The notes below the pieces were generated by a model. It was given only the letters and a program-made list of their open reading frames with translations. It did no database searches and had not been told where the DNA came from. From NCBI RefSeq assembly GCF_000513955.1, contig NZ_KI911332.1, positions 1,455 to 41,378 on the forward strand: DNA of 39,924 bases, written 5' to 3'. The first letter of the stretch is position 1. Each line of letters starts with the position of its first letter. This stretch comes from Pseudoxanthomonas suwonensis J47 (GTDB lineage Bacteria; Pseudomonadota; Gammaproteobacteria; Xanthomonadales; Xanthomonadaceae). Position numbers and translations under genes: made by a program. Below are positions 1-9,051 of the stretch, piece by piece.

Positions 1-3000
1 TGCCGCCCTGGGTCACCTGGCTGAGCCGGTCGAACGCGTCGTAGCCGTATGTGTTGCCGCCGCCGAGGGTGGTGTTGCCCCGCGCGTTGTAGCTGAACCC
101 CTTGGCCCGCGGGCCGGTGATCGCACTGAGCTGGTTGTTGGCGCCGGCGATCACGTAGCTGTCCGTCAATCCGCCCCAGGTGTGGCTGGTCCGGTTGCCG
201 TTGGCGTCGTAGCCGAACCCCTGGTTGGCGCCGCTGGCCGTCACCCCGGTCAGCCGGCCCAGGGCATCGTACCCGTAGGCCTGGGTCAGGGCGCTGTTGA
301 CGCCGTTGGTGATCTGGGTGATCTCCTCGGCGGCGTTGTAGCCGTAGGTCAGCCGCTGCAGGTCGGTGCCGCCGTTCTTCGCGTTCAGCTCGGTCAGCCG
401 CCCCACCCCGTTGCGCACCACGGCCCGGGTGGCCCCGTTGCCGTAGGTCCATCCGCTCGCCGCGCCGAACGGACGGTAGCCGATCCCGGTGGCCACGTGG
501 TGGGTCACACCGCCGACCATCGCCGTCATCGCCGTCATCCGTCCGCCGCTGTAGCCGTAGCCTACGCTCACCCCGCCCGGATAGCCGATCCCGGTCAGGC
601 GCCCGGCTGCATCGTAGGCGTATGTCTGCCCGAACGCCACGCCACTGCCGGCCACGGTCTGCGACTGCGCCGTGGCCTCGCCGGCGCTGTTGTAGGTCCA
701 GCCCAGCGTTCCGCTCGGGTCGCCGACCGCGCACAGCCGGCCCTTGCCATTAGTGCAACTGTCCCAGGTGAAGGCCTGGGTCTGGCCGCCGGAGGCCGCC
801 GAGGTCACCCGGCCCAGGCCGTCGTAGCCATACGTGGTGGTCAGGCTGCCGGCCCGGGTCATCGAACTGCGCTGGCCGTAGGCGTTGTAGGCGTAGGTCG
901 TGGTGCCCGTGTCCGGGCTGACCTGCTGGGTCAGGTCGCCGAAGCCGTTGTAGGTGTAGCTGGTGACCTTGCCGCGCGGGTCGGTCACGCTGGACAGCCG
1001 GCCCAGCACGTCATAACCGAACTGCGCCGGCTGCAGCAGCGGGTCGATGACCGTCTTCCTGCGGCCATGGCTGTCGTACAGGTACGCCGTGGTCCGGCCC
1101 AGCGGATCGGAAACGCCCGCCAGCCGGCCGTTGGCGTCGTACTGGTACAGCGTCTCCTGGCCCGAGACCTGCCACGACCGCTCCAGGAACCCGGCACTGT
1201 CGTAGGCGTACTGCGCGTTGCTGGTCTGCGTGAACGAGACGCCATCGGCCTGGTAACCCGTGCGGCGCTGGGTGACGTTGCTGAGCGCGTCGTAGCTGAT
1301 CAGCAGCCGGTCCAGCGAGTTGGCGCCGTAGAGGCTGCCGCGCGACTCGCGCACCTCGGTCAGGCGGCCGATGCCGTCGTACAGGTAGCCCAGCGAGATC
1401 CCGCCGGGACTGGTCGTGGCCGACGGCTGGTCGTCGGACCGCCAGGTCGTGGTCCAGTCGCGATTGCCGCCGGGACCGAGCACGCGCTGCTGGGTCAGGC
1501 GCCCCTTGAGGTCCCAGGTGTACTGGGTGACCAGCCCGTTGGCGTCGGTCATGCTGCCCGGCAGGCCCAGGGCGTTGTAGCCGGCGTAGGTGACCGCATG
1601 GCCGAGGCCGTTGGTCACCGAAGTGAGGTTGCCGGCCGTGTCGTACTGGTAGGTCACCGCGTCGCCGTTGCCGTCCAGCGGGCCATCGACGACCAGGGTC
1701 TGGATCATGCGGTTGCCGTATACGGCATAGGCGTAGGTGGTGGTGCGCTTCTGGCCAGACGTGCAGTCCGGCGCGCACTGTTCCACTTTTTCCAGCAGCC
1801 GCGCGCGGGGCGCGTCGCTGTCCGGGTAGTAGGTGTAGACGGTTTCGGCCTGGATGTTGCCGCCGTTGCCGTAGTGCGACTCGCGGACCAGCAGGTTGCG
1901 CGCGGTATCCCAGCCATAGGTGGTGCGCTGCTGGTTGGCCGTGCTGTTGCCCGGCGCCGGGCCGACGCCGCTGCGCCGCTCCAGCAGTTCGCCGCGGTCG
2001 TTGTAGGTGAGGAAGGTCTGGTTGCCCTCGAAGTCCACGTTGCGGGTGGGATAGCCACGGGTGTCGTAGTCGGTGGCTGCGACTCCCGCCGGACAGGCCG
2101 TGCTGGCCGGACGGCTCACCGAGGCCACCCGCTTGATGCCCTTGACGGTCACGAAGTTGTAGCGCGTGGTGTGCCCCAGCGCATTGGTCACGTCGGTGTA
2201 GTTGCCGCCATACGCGAATGTGTCGCGCTCGACCGCGCCTTCGCGCCCGGACCAGGCGACCTTCCCGTCGGCCTGGTACGAGTAGCGTGTCTTGCGCACG
2301 CCATCGATCGAATACCCGGTCAGCGCCATGTAGGAGACGGGGTCCTCGTAGTGATAGGTCCTCGTACCCAACCCACCGGGATACGTAACCGAGGACAAGA
2401 CCCCATTGGCGTTGTAGCCGTAGCTGTAAACCTGGTTGTTGGGCGCAGTAATGGACGAGATCAATCCACTGGTCCAGGCAATCGTGATGGATCGCCCGGA
2501 CGTGTGGGTGACCTTGGTCATCCGGTTGCTGGTGTAGGTGAAGGTGTATCCGACGTTGCGGTTGTCCCGGATGAACAGCGGCAGGCCGTTGCTGTTGTAC
2601 CGCTCCGTGCCCACCCCTTCTGTCCTGAGGGTGAAGGTGTCCTGAGACTGGTTGCTCCAGAAGTTCGCGTTGATCCAGCTGCGCGATTCGGCGCGCGGGT
2701 CCTCATAGCGCCCGCTCGATGCGTTCCATGTGTATTCGTAGGCACGCCCATCCGGACGGTAGACCGTGATCGCGCTGTAGCGGGCGCCCTGCAACGGGCA
2801 AGGGACGCCTGGCTCCTGCGTCCCGGGCTGGCATACCGGGGTGAAGCCAGGATTGGGGGTGAAATTCAGCCGGTAATCGAACGCCCATGTCCAACCGGGG
2901 CCGAAACTGGGAGCGCCGCGGGCCCTGGAATACCAGCGGTTGAGGACAAAATCTCCGGCGGACGTAGCAAAATCCAATTCTTCGAGAATCTTGTTGCCCG

Positions 3001-3349
3001 ACGGGATCACCACCGGTTGGCCTGAAAGATCAGACGGGGCTTCTTCTTGACCGTCGCAGCGCTGCTCAGGCTGCATCGGCTGGGTATTGTCCACAGTCGT
3101 AGCAGGGGCAGTAATATCGCCTCCACTTCCGCCCTCCATACGAATGCTCGAGAATCTACGATAAGCCAGGCGATCGACAAAGCCACGCACCCCTCGCACT
3201 TCAATAGGATCCTCTTCCTTGTCTGGCGCTCTTGTCTCAGCCGGGGCCTCATTTGAAGCGGCTATCAAACCGAACAGCAGTATGAAATTAAGAACTACCT
3301 GGCCTACAGGTACGGCCTGCTTATCTCGGTTGATCAAGATATCCCCCAT
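1..3349 (-). CDS. RHS/YD-repeat protein, N-terminal part, runs off the left edge
   Basis: One minus-strand frame stays open from 3349 to the window edge (about 1,116 residues, no stop seen where I translated it), so the C-terminus is missing. The first 35 or so residues look like a Sec signal: charged start (INRDKQ), hydrophobic FILLFGLIAA, then a polar stretch. Around residues 110-160 a DUF6531-like module reads LDFATSAGDFVLNRWYSR followed by FGPGWTWAFDYRLN. From about residue 250 there are many YD repeats, such as YQYDTAGNLTSVTNG, YDGIGRLTEVR and YDANGNRTSHTW. RHS proteins form large beta-cocoon shells around a variable C-terminal domain, often a toxin; that part lies beyond the window, so the activity is unknown. 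ATG 3349 is the longest start. TTG 3337, preceded by GGGGGA, gives a more usual signal peptide. The first 300 bases are clearly AT-richer than the core. The gene lies downstream of gspD on the same strand. Confidence 0.9.
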   Translation of the reverse strand, partial: MGDILINRDKQAVPVGQVVLNFILLFGLIAASNEAPAETRAPDKEEDPIEVRGVRGFVDRLAYRRFSSIRMEGGSGGDITAPATTVDNTQPMQPEQRCDGQEEAPSDLSGQPVVIPSGNKILEELDFATSAGDFVLNRWYSRARGAPSFGPGWTWAFDYRLNFTPNPGFTPVCQPGTQEPGVPCPLQGARYSAITVYRPDGRAYEYTWNASSGRYEDPRAESRSWINANFWSNQSQDTFTLRTEGVGTERYNSNGLPLFIRDNRNVGYTFTYTSNRMTKVTHTSGRSITIAWTSGLISSITAPNNQVYSYGYNANGVLSSVTYPGGLGTRTYHYEDPVSYMALTGYSIDGVRKTRYSYQADGKVAWSGREGAVERDTFAYGGNYTDVTNALGHTTRYNFVTVKGIKRVASVSRPASTACPAGVAATDYDTRGYPTRNVDFEGNQTFLTYNDRGELLERRSGVGPAPGNSTANQQRTTYGWDTARNLLVRESHYGNGGNIQAETVYTYYPDSDAPRARLLEKVEQCAPDCTSGQKRTTTYAYAVYGNRMIQTLVVDGPLDGNGDAVTYQYDTAGNLTSVTNGLGHAVTYAGYNALGLPGSMTDANGLVTQYTWDLKGRLTQQRVLGPGGNRDWTTTWRSDDQPSATTSPGGISLGYLYDGIGRLTEVRESRGSLYGANSLDRLLISYDALSNVTQRRTGYQADGVSFTQTSNAQYAYDSAGFLERSWQVSGQETLYQYDANGRLAGVSDPLGRTTAYLYDSHGRRKTVIDPLLQPAQFGYDVLGRLSSVTDPRGKVTSYTYNGFGDLTQQVSPDTGTTTYAYNAYGQRSSMTRAGSLTTTYGYDGLGRVTSAASGGQTQAFTWDSCTNGKGRLCAVGDPSGTLGWTYNSAGEATAQSQTVAGSGVAFGQTYAYDAAGRLTGIGYPGGVSVGYGYSGGRMTAMTAMVGGVTHHVATGIGYRPFGAASGWTYGNGATRAVVRNGVGRLTELNAKNGGTDLQRLTYGYNAAEEITQITNGVNSALTQAYGYDALGRLTGVTASGANQGFGYDANGNRTSHTWGGLTDSYVIAGANNQLSAITGPRAKGFSYNARGNTTLGGGNTYGYDAFDRLSQVTQGG

Positions 3350-3359
3350 CTAGATATTA
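3335..3359 (-). promoter_or_regulatory. Possible promoter and ribosome site of the RHS gene
   Basis: On the minus strand TAATAT (3359-3354) resembles a -10 box, with TTTGGC 16 bases upstream as a weak -35. Transcription would then start at about 3348-3346, inside the ATG at 3349. GGGGGA (3347-3342) lies 4 bases before TTG 3337, which may therefore be the true start. This rests on sequence resemblance only. Confidence 0.35.
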
Positions 3360-3404
3360 GTTGCTGGCGTCGCGGGCCAAACCCCATTGACGCACCCCCA
3401 ATCT

Positions 3405-3427
3405 TCTAGCGCTGAGCGAGCGCTAGA
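3405..3427. other. Inverted repeat between gspD and the RHS gene
   Basis: TCTAGCGCT (3405-3413) and AGCGCTAGA (3419-3427) form a perfect 9-bp stem with a 5-base loop. It lies between the gspD stop and the RHS start, and could end or weaken transcription of the secretion operon. No T-run follows on the minus strand, so it is not a standard intrinsic terminator. The rest of 3350-3558 is AT-richer non-coding sequence in which I see nothing else. Confidence 0.45.
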
Positions 3428-3558
3428 CTTCCCCAAGAATCACTCTGCTCGCGCCCCTCTGCACGAGCCATACGACTTCTGCAATTCCAACGTTAGCCCA
3501 AGCCTGTTTGACATTCTGTGATCGGACTCGCACACCTGCGCAAGTGAAATATTTACGC

Positions 3559-5736
3559 CTATGGCCTGCGAAGCGGCTCGAGTGCTCGAAACGACCTCCC
3601 ATATTCGTCGGTGAGGTTCGCCGCTTCCTGCGGATTGCGGATTACCGTCGGCGTCAACAGCACGATCACCTCCTCGCGACTGTCGTTCACGACTTGGCGC
3701 CCGAATAGACCGCCCAGGACCGGCAGCCGGCTCAGACCAGGCACTCCGGACGAACCCGTGTCCTGTCCTTGGCTGATCAGACCGGCGAGCATGATCGTGT
3801 CGCCAGCGCGGATCGCCGCCTCGGTCTTCAACCGGCGGGTATCGATGCGCACGTTGCCGTTCTCGTCGGCGTCGGTCTGCGAGCCTGGCGTGCTGACTTC
3901 CTGGACGATGTCCAGGAACACCATGCCGTCGCGGGTCACCCGGGGACGGACCTTGAGGATGATGCCGGTATCCAGGTACTGCACCTGGGTATAGCGGCTC
4001 TCGCCCGTTCCCGGCATCACCGACACCGAGGTCACCGGAATCTGGCTGCCGACGATGAAGGTGGCCTCGGCATTGTTGCGGACCACCACCGAGGGCGTCT
4101 GCAGCAGCTGCACGTCGGTGACCCTGTCCAGCGCACTGATGACCGCGGCCGCGTTGCGGCCGAGGAAGGTCCAGCCCAGGCCGTTGCCGGTGACGCTGCC
4201 GGCGATGCCGCCCCATATGTCGCGGCCCAGCGCGCTGGGCAGGCCGGGACCCGCAGGCGGAGCGGCGGTCACCGCGTTCTCGAAATACCAGTTCACCCCG
4301 TAGCTCAGTTCGCCGGTGAGCTTGACCTCGGCGACCTGCGCCTCGATGTGCACCTGCAGCGGCATCACGTCGAGCTTGTCGATCACTTCCCGGATCGAAC
4401 GCCAGGCGGAGGGACGCGCGCGGACCAGCAGCGAATTTGTTTCCTCCACCGCCGACACGCCGACCCGGTCGCCGTCCACCTCCAGGCTGAGGCTGGCGTT
4501 GCCGCTGGCCGCCGGGCTCAGCTGCAGCATGCCTTCGTTGGCTCCACCACCCTGGCCGCCGAAGCCGACCGTTCCGCCACGGCTGTCCAGCCCGCCGCTG
4601 TCCAGCTGCATGGGCGTGGCGCCGGGGGCCAGCGTGGGCCCGGCGGTGACACTTCGGGCGCCGGTGCCGACGCCGTAGACTTCGGCCAGGCGTTCGGCCA
4701 GATCGCGCGCCTTGATGTACTTGAGTTCGTAGGAATACAGGCGCGCCCCCACACCGGCGCTGTCGATCCGATCCAGCCACTGCTGGACCTGGTCCAGGTA
4801 GGCGGCCTGCGGGGTGATCACCAGCACCGCGTTGGCGGCTTCCAGCGGCAGGAAGCGGAACATGCCGGCGCTGGGCGTCTTGCCACTGTCGCCGAACACC
4901 TTCTCCAGGTCCGCCGCCACCTGTCCGGCGCGGCCCGACTGCAGCGGGAAAACCCCGACCGACATGCCCGACAGCCAGTCGACATCGAACACCTGTACCG
5001 TGCGCAGGTAGTTCTCCAACTCGGCTGCGGTCCCGCCCAAGGTGATGAGGTTGCGGGTCGGGTCGACCGCGACGACCGCGTTGGTGCGTGCGTACGGCTC
5101 CAGCACTTTCTTCATTTCCTCCGCGCCGATGTAGCGCAGCGGCACCACGCGCACCTCGTAGCCTCGGGCTCGCGCGGCCGATCCCGCACGCGGTGCCACG
5201 CTGCCGTTCATGCCCTGGTCGGCCGGGACCACGTTGTAGCGTCCGCCGCTGTAGATCAGGCGTGCGTTGTTCTGGCCCAGGACCATGTCCAGCAGCCGCA
5301 TCGCTTCGCCCGGCGATACCGGGTTGGGCGTGGCCAGGGTGACGGTGCCTTGGACGTCGGGCGCGATGACGTAGTTCTGGCCGAGCATCTCGCCCAGGAT
5401 CGCCTTGACCACCGCGTGCAGCGATTCGCCCTCGAAGTTGAAGGTGGCCAGGCCCGAGCCCGCGTCGCTGGGCGACGGCGGCGCGAGGGCGGCCTCGTTG
5501 ATGACCTGGCCGCTGCCGCGACGGATCAGCGGCTGGGGACGCGCGGCAACATCCTCCGCACCTGGCGCATCAGGGACGGCTGTAGTCCGTGGATCGCTGT
5601 TGCGACGGATATCGGCGGTGGGAACGCTGCTGCAGGCCGCGAGCAGGAACATGAGAAGAAGGGTGGCGATCGTGCGCAAGGTCATGCCGGTGCTCTTGGA
5701 GTGTGTCGTTGAGGCCATGCGGGTCCCAGGCCTCAT
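3559..5736 (-). CDS. gspD: Type II secretion outer-membrane secretin GspD (XpsD)
   Basis: GspD forms the multimeric outer-membrane channel through which folded proteins leave the periplasm. The 725-residue length fits the family. Residues 1-35 are a lipoprotein signal (TLLLMFLLAAC, lipidated Cys about 35). N0 begins near FNFEGESLHAVVKAILGEML and N1 near VRVVPLRYIGAEEMKKVLEP; N2/N3 repeats follow, with a glycine-rich insert (GGTVGFGGQGGG) between repeats. The secretin core contains VQLLQTPSVVVRNNAEATF and VPGLSRLPVLGGLFG, and the end reads EEVIVLLTPTVIRNP. The start is set by an ATGA overlap with the gspC-like gene. ATG 5718 and ATG 5685 (MTLRTIATLL) are shorter alternatives that keep the signal peptide. 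It is the last gene of the operon, as in Xanthomonas xps. Confidence 0.95.
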   Translation of the reverse strand: MRPGTRMASTTHSKSTGMTLRTIATLLLMFLLAACSSVPTADIRRNSDPRTTAVPDAPGAEDVAARPQPLIRRGSGQVINEAALAPPSPSDAGSGLATFNFEGESLHAVVKAILGEMLGQNYVIAPDVQGTVTLATPNPVSPGEAMRLLDMVLGQNNARLIYSGGRYNVVPADQGMNGSVAPRAGSAARARGYEVRVVPLRYIGAEEMKKVLEPYARTNAVVAVDPTRNLITLGGTAAELENYLRTVQVFDVDWLSGMSVGVFPLQSGRAGQVAADLEKVFGDSGKTPSAGMFRFLPLEAANAVLVITPQAAYLDQVQQWLDRIDSAGVGARLYSYELKYIKARDLAERLAEVYGVGTGARSVTAGPTLAPGATPMQLDSGGLDSRGGTVGFGGQGGGANEGMLQLSPAASGNASLSLEVDGDRVGVSAVEETNSLLVRARPSAWRSIREVIDKLDVMPLQVHIEAQVAEVKLTGELSYGVNWYFENAVTAAPPAGPGLPSALGRDIWGGIAGSVTGNGLGWTFLGRNAAAVISALDRVTDVQLLQTPSVVVRNNAEATFIVGSQIPVTSVSVMPGTGESRYTQVQYLDTGIILKVRPRVTRDGMVFLDIVQEVSTPGSQTDADENGNVRIDTRRLKTEAAIRAGDTIMLAGLISQGQDTGSSGVPGLSRLPVLGGLFGRQVVNDSREEVIVLLTPTVIRNPQEAANLTDEYGRSFRALEPLRRP

Positions 5737-6419
5737 TGTTTGAGTCGCTGGCGGCGTTCTTCGATCCGCCGCCGGATGTCTTCGATCTGTTGCTGCGTGC
5801 CGGCAGCGGGAACTGGCGACGCAGGCTGCGCCAGGGTCACGCTGGCGCCCGTGGCCGGTGGTGGCACCGGGGGCGTGGCCGCCGACGCAGGCGCGGGGAA
5901 ACCGGGAGCCCCCCCCCGCCCTGAGCGGCCGCCTTCGTAGGTCTGCAGCGCCAACGAACGGGTGCCGCCGGGCCCGGCCACCGCCGCCGCGCGGGGTTGC
6001 AACGAAAGCAGCCGCCAACCCGCCACCTCGGGACCGTCCAGGCGCAGCCGCAGCGAGGCGCCGTTCGGCGTCTGCAGGGTCGCCAGTTGCAGGCCCGGCG
6101 TGATCAGCACGCCGGTCAGGCGGACGTCTTCGGCCGCGGCCGGCTCGGCGTCGGGAACGAGCTGGAAGGCCTTGGGCAGGCGGTCCGCGGAGAACAGCGG
6201 CTGTGCGGCGATGCCGGAGTAGCGATCGAAATCCCGCAACCGCTCCGGCGCCTGCTCGGGCAACGCCGGTATGGCCAGCGCCGCCGCGCCGGCCTCCTTC
6301 CCGGCCGCCGGCGCAATCCGCCCGCCCAGGCCGGTCATGGCCAACAGCCATACCGATACCGCCCAGCCGGCCACCACCACCAGCAGCCAGGTGCGGGCAT
6401 TCAATGCTTCAAGGCGCAT
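5733..6419 (-). CDS. xpsN: Type II secretion GspC/XpsN-type inner-membrane protein
   Basis: This 228-residue protein has one N-terminal membrane anchor (WLLVVVAGWAVSVWLLAM, residues about 11-28) and a periplasmic part. A homology-region-like segment (RYSGIAAQPLFSADRLPKAF, then VRLTGVLITPGLQLATLQT) resembles the GspC HR domain that contacts the secretin. A Pro/Ala-rich linker and a charged helix (IEDIRRRIEERRQRLKQ) end the protein; there is no PDZ domain. Its place between gspM and gspD is that of xpsN in Xanthomonas, where XpsN links XpsL/M to the secretin XpsD. GGAGG lies 6 bases before ATG 6419. The start overlaps gspM by 11 bases and the stop overlaps gspD (ATGA). Annotation pipelines may call it GspN or GspC. 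Confidence 0.85.
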   Translation of the reverse strand: MRLEALNARTWLLVVVAGWAVSVWLLAMTGLGGRIAPAAGKEAGAAALAIPALPEQAPERLRDFDRYSGIAAQPLFSADRLPKAFQLVPDAEPAAAEDVRLTGVLITPGLQLATLQTPNGASLRLRLDGPEVAGWRLLSLQPRAAAVAGPGGTRSLALQTYEGGRSGRGGAPGFPAPASAATPPVPPPATGASVTLAQPASPVPAAGTQQQIEDIRRRIEERRQRLKQ

Positions 6420-7035
6420 CGCCGACCTCCACCGGGACGCCGGTGGCCCCTTCCTGGTCGAGATAGCCGCTGAGGTCGAAGCTGGCTTCCACCCCGCCGC
6501 TGTTGTCCCGGCCGTCCGCAGTCCGCTGGGCCAGCAGGCTCACCTTGTCGACGAACAGCCGTGGCTGCCCGCTCTCCAGCGCATGCAGCACTGCGGCCAG
6601 TGCCGGCACGCCGCAGCGCAGGTGCGCACGGAGCGACACGCGGATGAAGCGGCCTTCTTCGGTCTCCGCCGGCAACGGGGAGCGGTTGTGGATCGCACAG
6701 GTGCGGCCGTCGGGACTGGCGGCCAGCACTGCCGTTTCCAGGCGCTGCGCCAGGCCCGCGCTGGCGAGTTCGGCGCTGCGCTCGGGCAGGAAGCCGGGAC
6801 GTCCGGCCAGCGCGCCGGCGACTTCCTGCAGCTGTCTTTCGACCTGCGCTGCCTGCCGTAGCTGCGCCTGGATGCGCTGGTCGCGTTCCTGCAGGTCCCG
6901 GATCCGCTGGTCGGCCTCGCGCATCGGCCCTGTCCAGGCCGGATGCACGATCAGTGCGTAGGCCGCCGCCAGGACGGCGAGGAGCAAGGCCAGCGCCATC
7001 CAGCGCTCGCGCCTACTCGGTGCCGGGGTCGCCAT
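6409..7035 (-). CDS. gspM: Type II secretion inner-membrane protein GspM
   Basis: GspM pairs with GspL in the inner-membrane assembly platform. The 208-residue protein has a short cytoplasmic tail with charged residues (SRRERW), one membrane segment (MALALLLAVLAAAYALIVHP, residues about 13-32), a coiled coil rich in Gln/Arg/Glu (about 36-75) and a ferredoxin-like periplasmic domain (FIRVSLRAHLRCGVPALAAV). I chose ATG 7035 because GGAGA lies 7-8 bases upstream; ATG 7062 would add nine residues without a better site. It overlaps the end of gspL by 23 bases. Identification rests on architecture and position, as GspM sequences diverge widely. Confidence 0.88.
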   Translation of the reverse strand: MATPAPSRRERWMALALLLAVLAAAYALIVHPAWTGPMREADQRIRDLQERDQRIQAQLRQAAQVERQLQEVAGALAGRPGFLPERSAELASAGLAQRLETAVLAASPDGRTCAIHNRSPLPAETEEGRFIRVSLRAHLRCGVPALAAVLHALESGQPRLFVDKVSLLAQRTADGRDNSGGVEASFDLSGYLDQEGATGVPVEVGDAP

Positions 7036-8146
7036 CGGCGGTCTCCGTTGCTGAAGAGGCACCGCCCGCCAACTGGGCGGTCACGGTGAAGCGGTTGCGG
7101 CCGGACGCCGGGTCGGACTGGAGCGTGCCGGCCAGCGCCGGCTTGCGCCACAGTGGCGCGCCCTCCATGCGTTCGATCAGGGACGGCGCATCGCCGCTGG
7201 ACCCGACCAGCAGCAGTTGGTCGCCCTCGATCGAGAACTTCTCGAGCCAGGTGCCCTCGGGCAGGCGATGCGTCGCCTCGTCCCATACTTCCACCACGGT
7301 GGGCCGCGCGGCACGGACCCGGTCGAGGAATGCGGCACCTTCGACCAGTGCCGAGAGCCGGCCGCGCTGCGCCGCGACCTGCCTGGCCTGCGCGGACTCG
7401 GCTTCGACCCGGCGCTGCAATGCGTCGGCGGCGTCACTCCGGTTCTTCAGGACCTGGTGGCCGGCACCGCCGATGGCGAGCAACGCGACCGCGGCCAGGA
7501 GCAGGTTCCAGCGCCGCAGCGGATCGGTCCGGCGGCGCCGCTGCGCCGGCGGCAGCAGGTTGAACCCCAGTGGCCGGCCCTGCGCATCGGCCAGGTCGAT
7601 GCCGGCCAGCGCTGCCGGGGTTTCCCCCTGCCCGCCCAGTTCCCGATCCAGCACGCGCCGCGGCACGACGACGATCTCCACATCGATCTGTCCGTCGTCG
7701 CTATGGCCGATCGTGCGGGCGTCGTAGTGGACTTCGCCGGCCGCGAACGGTGTCTGCCGGTCGATCTCGAATCCGACGACCTGCCGCAGGTGCCGCGATG
7801 CGGACGCCGGCAGGCGAAGGCGCCGACGCAATCCCGATGCGGTCGGCAGCAGCCACCAGCGCGGCAGGGCGGCCGCACGCGCAGCCAGCAGTCGGTCAAG
7901 ATCGAGCGAGTCGCCCACGACGGGGATGCGCGCCAGTTCGCGCAATCGTCCGTCCCCCTCCCAGAGGACGAGCAGCTCATCGGCCTGCCTGCACAGCAGC
8001 AGGCGGTCGTGGGCCCAACCCAGCAGGTCGCGCCAATCGCGGGGAAGCCACGCCGCCAGGCAGCCTCGCCACCAGTCCCAGAAATCAACCAGGCCCGGAA
8101 GCCGGCGCACGCCGACGCCTCCGGGACCAACGCCCGCCGTGTTCAT
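7013..8146 (-). CDS. gspL: Type II secretion protein GspL, links the ATPase to the membrane
   Basis: GspL binds the GspE ATPase with its cytoplasmic domain and GspM with its periplasmic one. This 377-residue protein has an actin-like cytoplasmic region that includes a PilM/GspL-like stretch (LRQVVGFEIDRQTPFAAGEV), one membrane segment at about residues 210-230 (WNLLLAAVALLAIGGAG), a coiled coil, and a PilN-like periplasmic domain (RLPEGTWLEKFSIEGDQLLL). The start ATG 8146 overlaps the gspK stop as ATGA. The open frame continues far upstream, but that stretch is a shadow of gspK and has no GspL-like content. The length is close to XpsL. Confidence 0.9.
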   Translation of the reverse strand: MNTAGVGPGGVGVRRLPGLVDFWDWWRGCLAAWLPRDWRDLLGWAHDRLLLCRQADELLVLWEGDGRLRELARIPVVGDSLDLDRLLAARAAALPRWWLLPTASGLRRRLRLPASASRHLRQVVGFEIDRQTPFAAGEVHYDARTIGHSDDGQIDVEIVVVPRRVLDRELGGQGETPAALAGIDLADAQGRPLGFNLLPPAQRRRRTDPLRRWNLLLAAVALLAIGGAGHQVLKNRSDAADALQRRVEAESAQARQVAAQRGRLSALVEGAAFLDRVRAARPTVVEVWDEATHRLPEGTWLEKFSIEGDQLLLVGSSGDAPSLIERMEGAPLWRKPALAGTLQSDPASGRNRFTVTAQLAGGASSATETADGDPGTE

Positions 8147-9051
8147 CGTGTCGATGTCCCCCTTTCCCAACGCAAGACCGCATAGGTCGCACCCGGCACC
8201 GTGCCACTGCTCCGCACCGTCGCCCGCAGCACTGCTTCGCGGCCATCGACCAACGTAGCGCGGCTGTCGATGCTGTAGGTCCCGGTACCGGCTATCGGCT
8301 GTGCATCCCGATGTTCGTGGCCGATGCGCGCGACATCGGGCCCCAGCGCGGCAAGCACCGGCGCGGGAGCGAACTCGGCATTCGGGCGCGGCATGCCGCT
8401 GAACACCGTCAAGTGCGGCGCCAGGGCGGCGAACAGTTCCGGTGTCATGCCCAGCACCCGGTGCAACTCGGCCACGCTCTGGAACGGTGCATTCTTGGCG
8501 CCGTAGGCCCGGCCGGCGGCGGCGTACGCCGGATCCTCGGCGCCGCCACCGGGCTGGACCAGCGAATCCGGGTCGCGCCAGTCCGCGATCGCGCCGGCCA
8601 GCTGCTGGGCCGCCGCCGGCTCCGTGCCCACGGCGCGCAGCAACGCCGCCAGCAGTACCGGATCGGCCTGGTTGATGTCGACCTTGCCCGACTCGTCGAC
8701 GATCCGCAGTTCGACGGAGGCGCCCGCGAAGGACCAGGCGTAGGGCCGGCCGTCGGCTGCCCATCGGCGCTGGGGATGCGGATCGGCCAGGCGCGCCATC
8801 GCGTACTCGATGCCGGCGCGCGCGACCTCCTGGGCCTGTGCACCGTCGGCCTGCACTTTCCCCTGCAGCATCTCCACGCGCGAGGCCAGTGCGAAAGCGC
8901 CGATCGTCGCCACCATCACCACGATCAGCCACAGTACGAGCGGAAGCGCTGCGCCGCGCTGCACGCCTGCGCCATGACCGCCTGGCCGGCCGCCGACCTG
9001 CCGGCTGAGCCAGCTGAGCCGGCCCGGCAGGGATGCACCCGTCCGCCTCAT
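8143..9051 (-). CDS. gspK: Type II secretion minor pseudopilin GspK
   Basis: GspK caps the pseudopilus tip together with GspI and GspJ. The 302-residue protein has a prepilin-like segment (GAALPLVLWLIVVMVATIGA, from about residue 33) after a positively charged leader. As in other GspK proteins, the Glu at +5 of the mature protein is absent. The large globular part includes VDINQADPVLLAALLRAVG and a second helix-hairpin-like stretch (FQSVAELHRVLGMTPELFAA), both typical of GspK. The start at 9051 overlaps the gspJ stop (ATGA), and the stop overlaps the gspL start the same way, which suggests coupled translation. Confidence 0.92.
   Translation of the reverse strand: MRRTGASLPGRLSWLSRQVGGRPGGHGAGVQRGAALPLVLWLIVVMVATIGAFALASRVEMLQGKVQADGAQAQEVARAGIEYAMARLADPHPQRRWAADGRPYAWSFAGASVELRIVDESGKVDINQADPVLLAALLRAVGTEPAAAQQLAGAIADWRDPDSLVQPGGGAEDPAYAAAGRAYGAKNAPFQSVAELHRVLGMTPELFAALAPHLTVFSGMPRPNAEFAPAPVLAALGPDVARIGHEHRDAQPIAGTGTYSIDSRATLVDGREAVLRATVRSSGTVPGATYAVLRWERGTSTR

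Noticed and set aside
182-3025. A 947-codon open frame on the plus strand.
   Set aside because: It is exactly antisense to the RHS repeats, and its translation is Gly/Val/Ala/Arg-rich with no domain. High GC keeps antisense frames open.
3769-5712. A 647-codon plus-strand frame opposite gspD.
   Set aside because: The minus strand encodes a full secretin with all domains; the plus translation is His/Gln/Arg-rich shadow sequence.
5737-6351. N-terminal extension of gspD upstream of its lipoprotein signal.
   Set aside because: It overlaps the gspC-like gene in another frame and has no secretin content; the ATGA overlap at 5736 is a better start.
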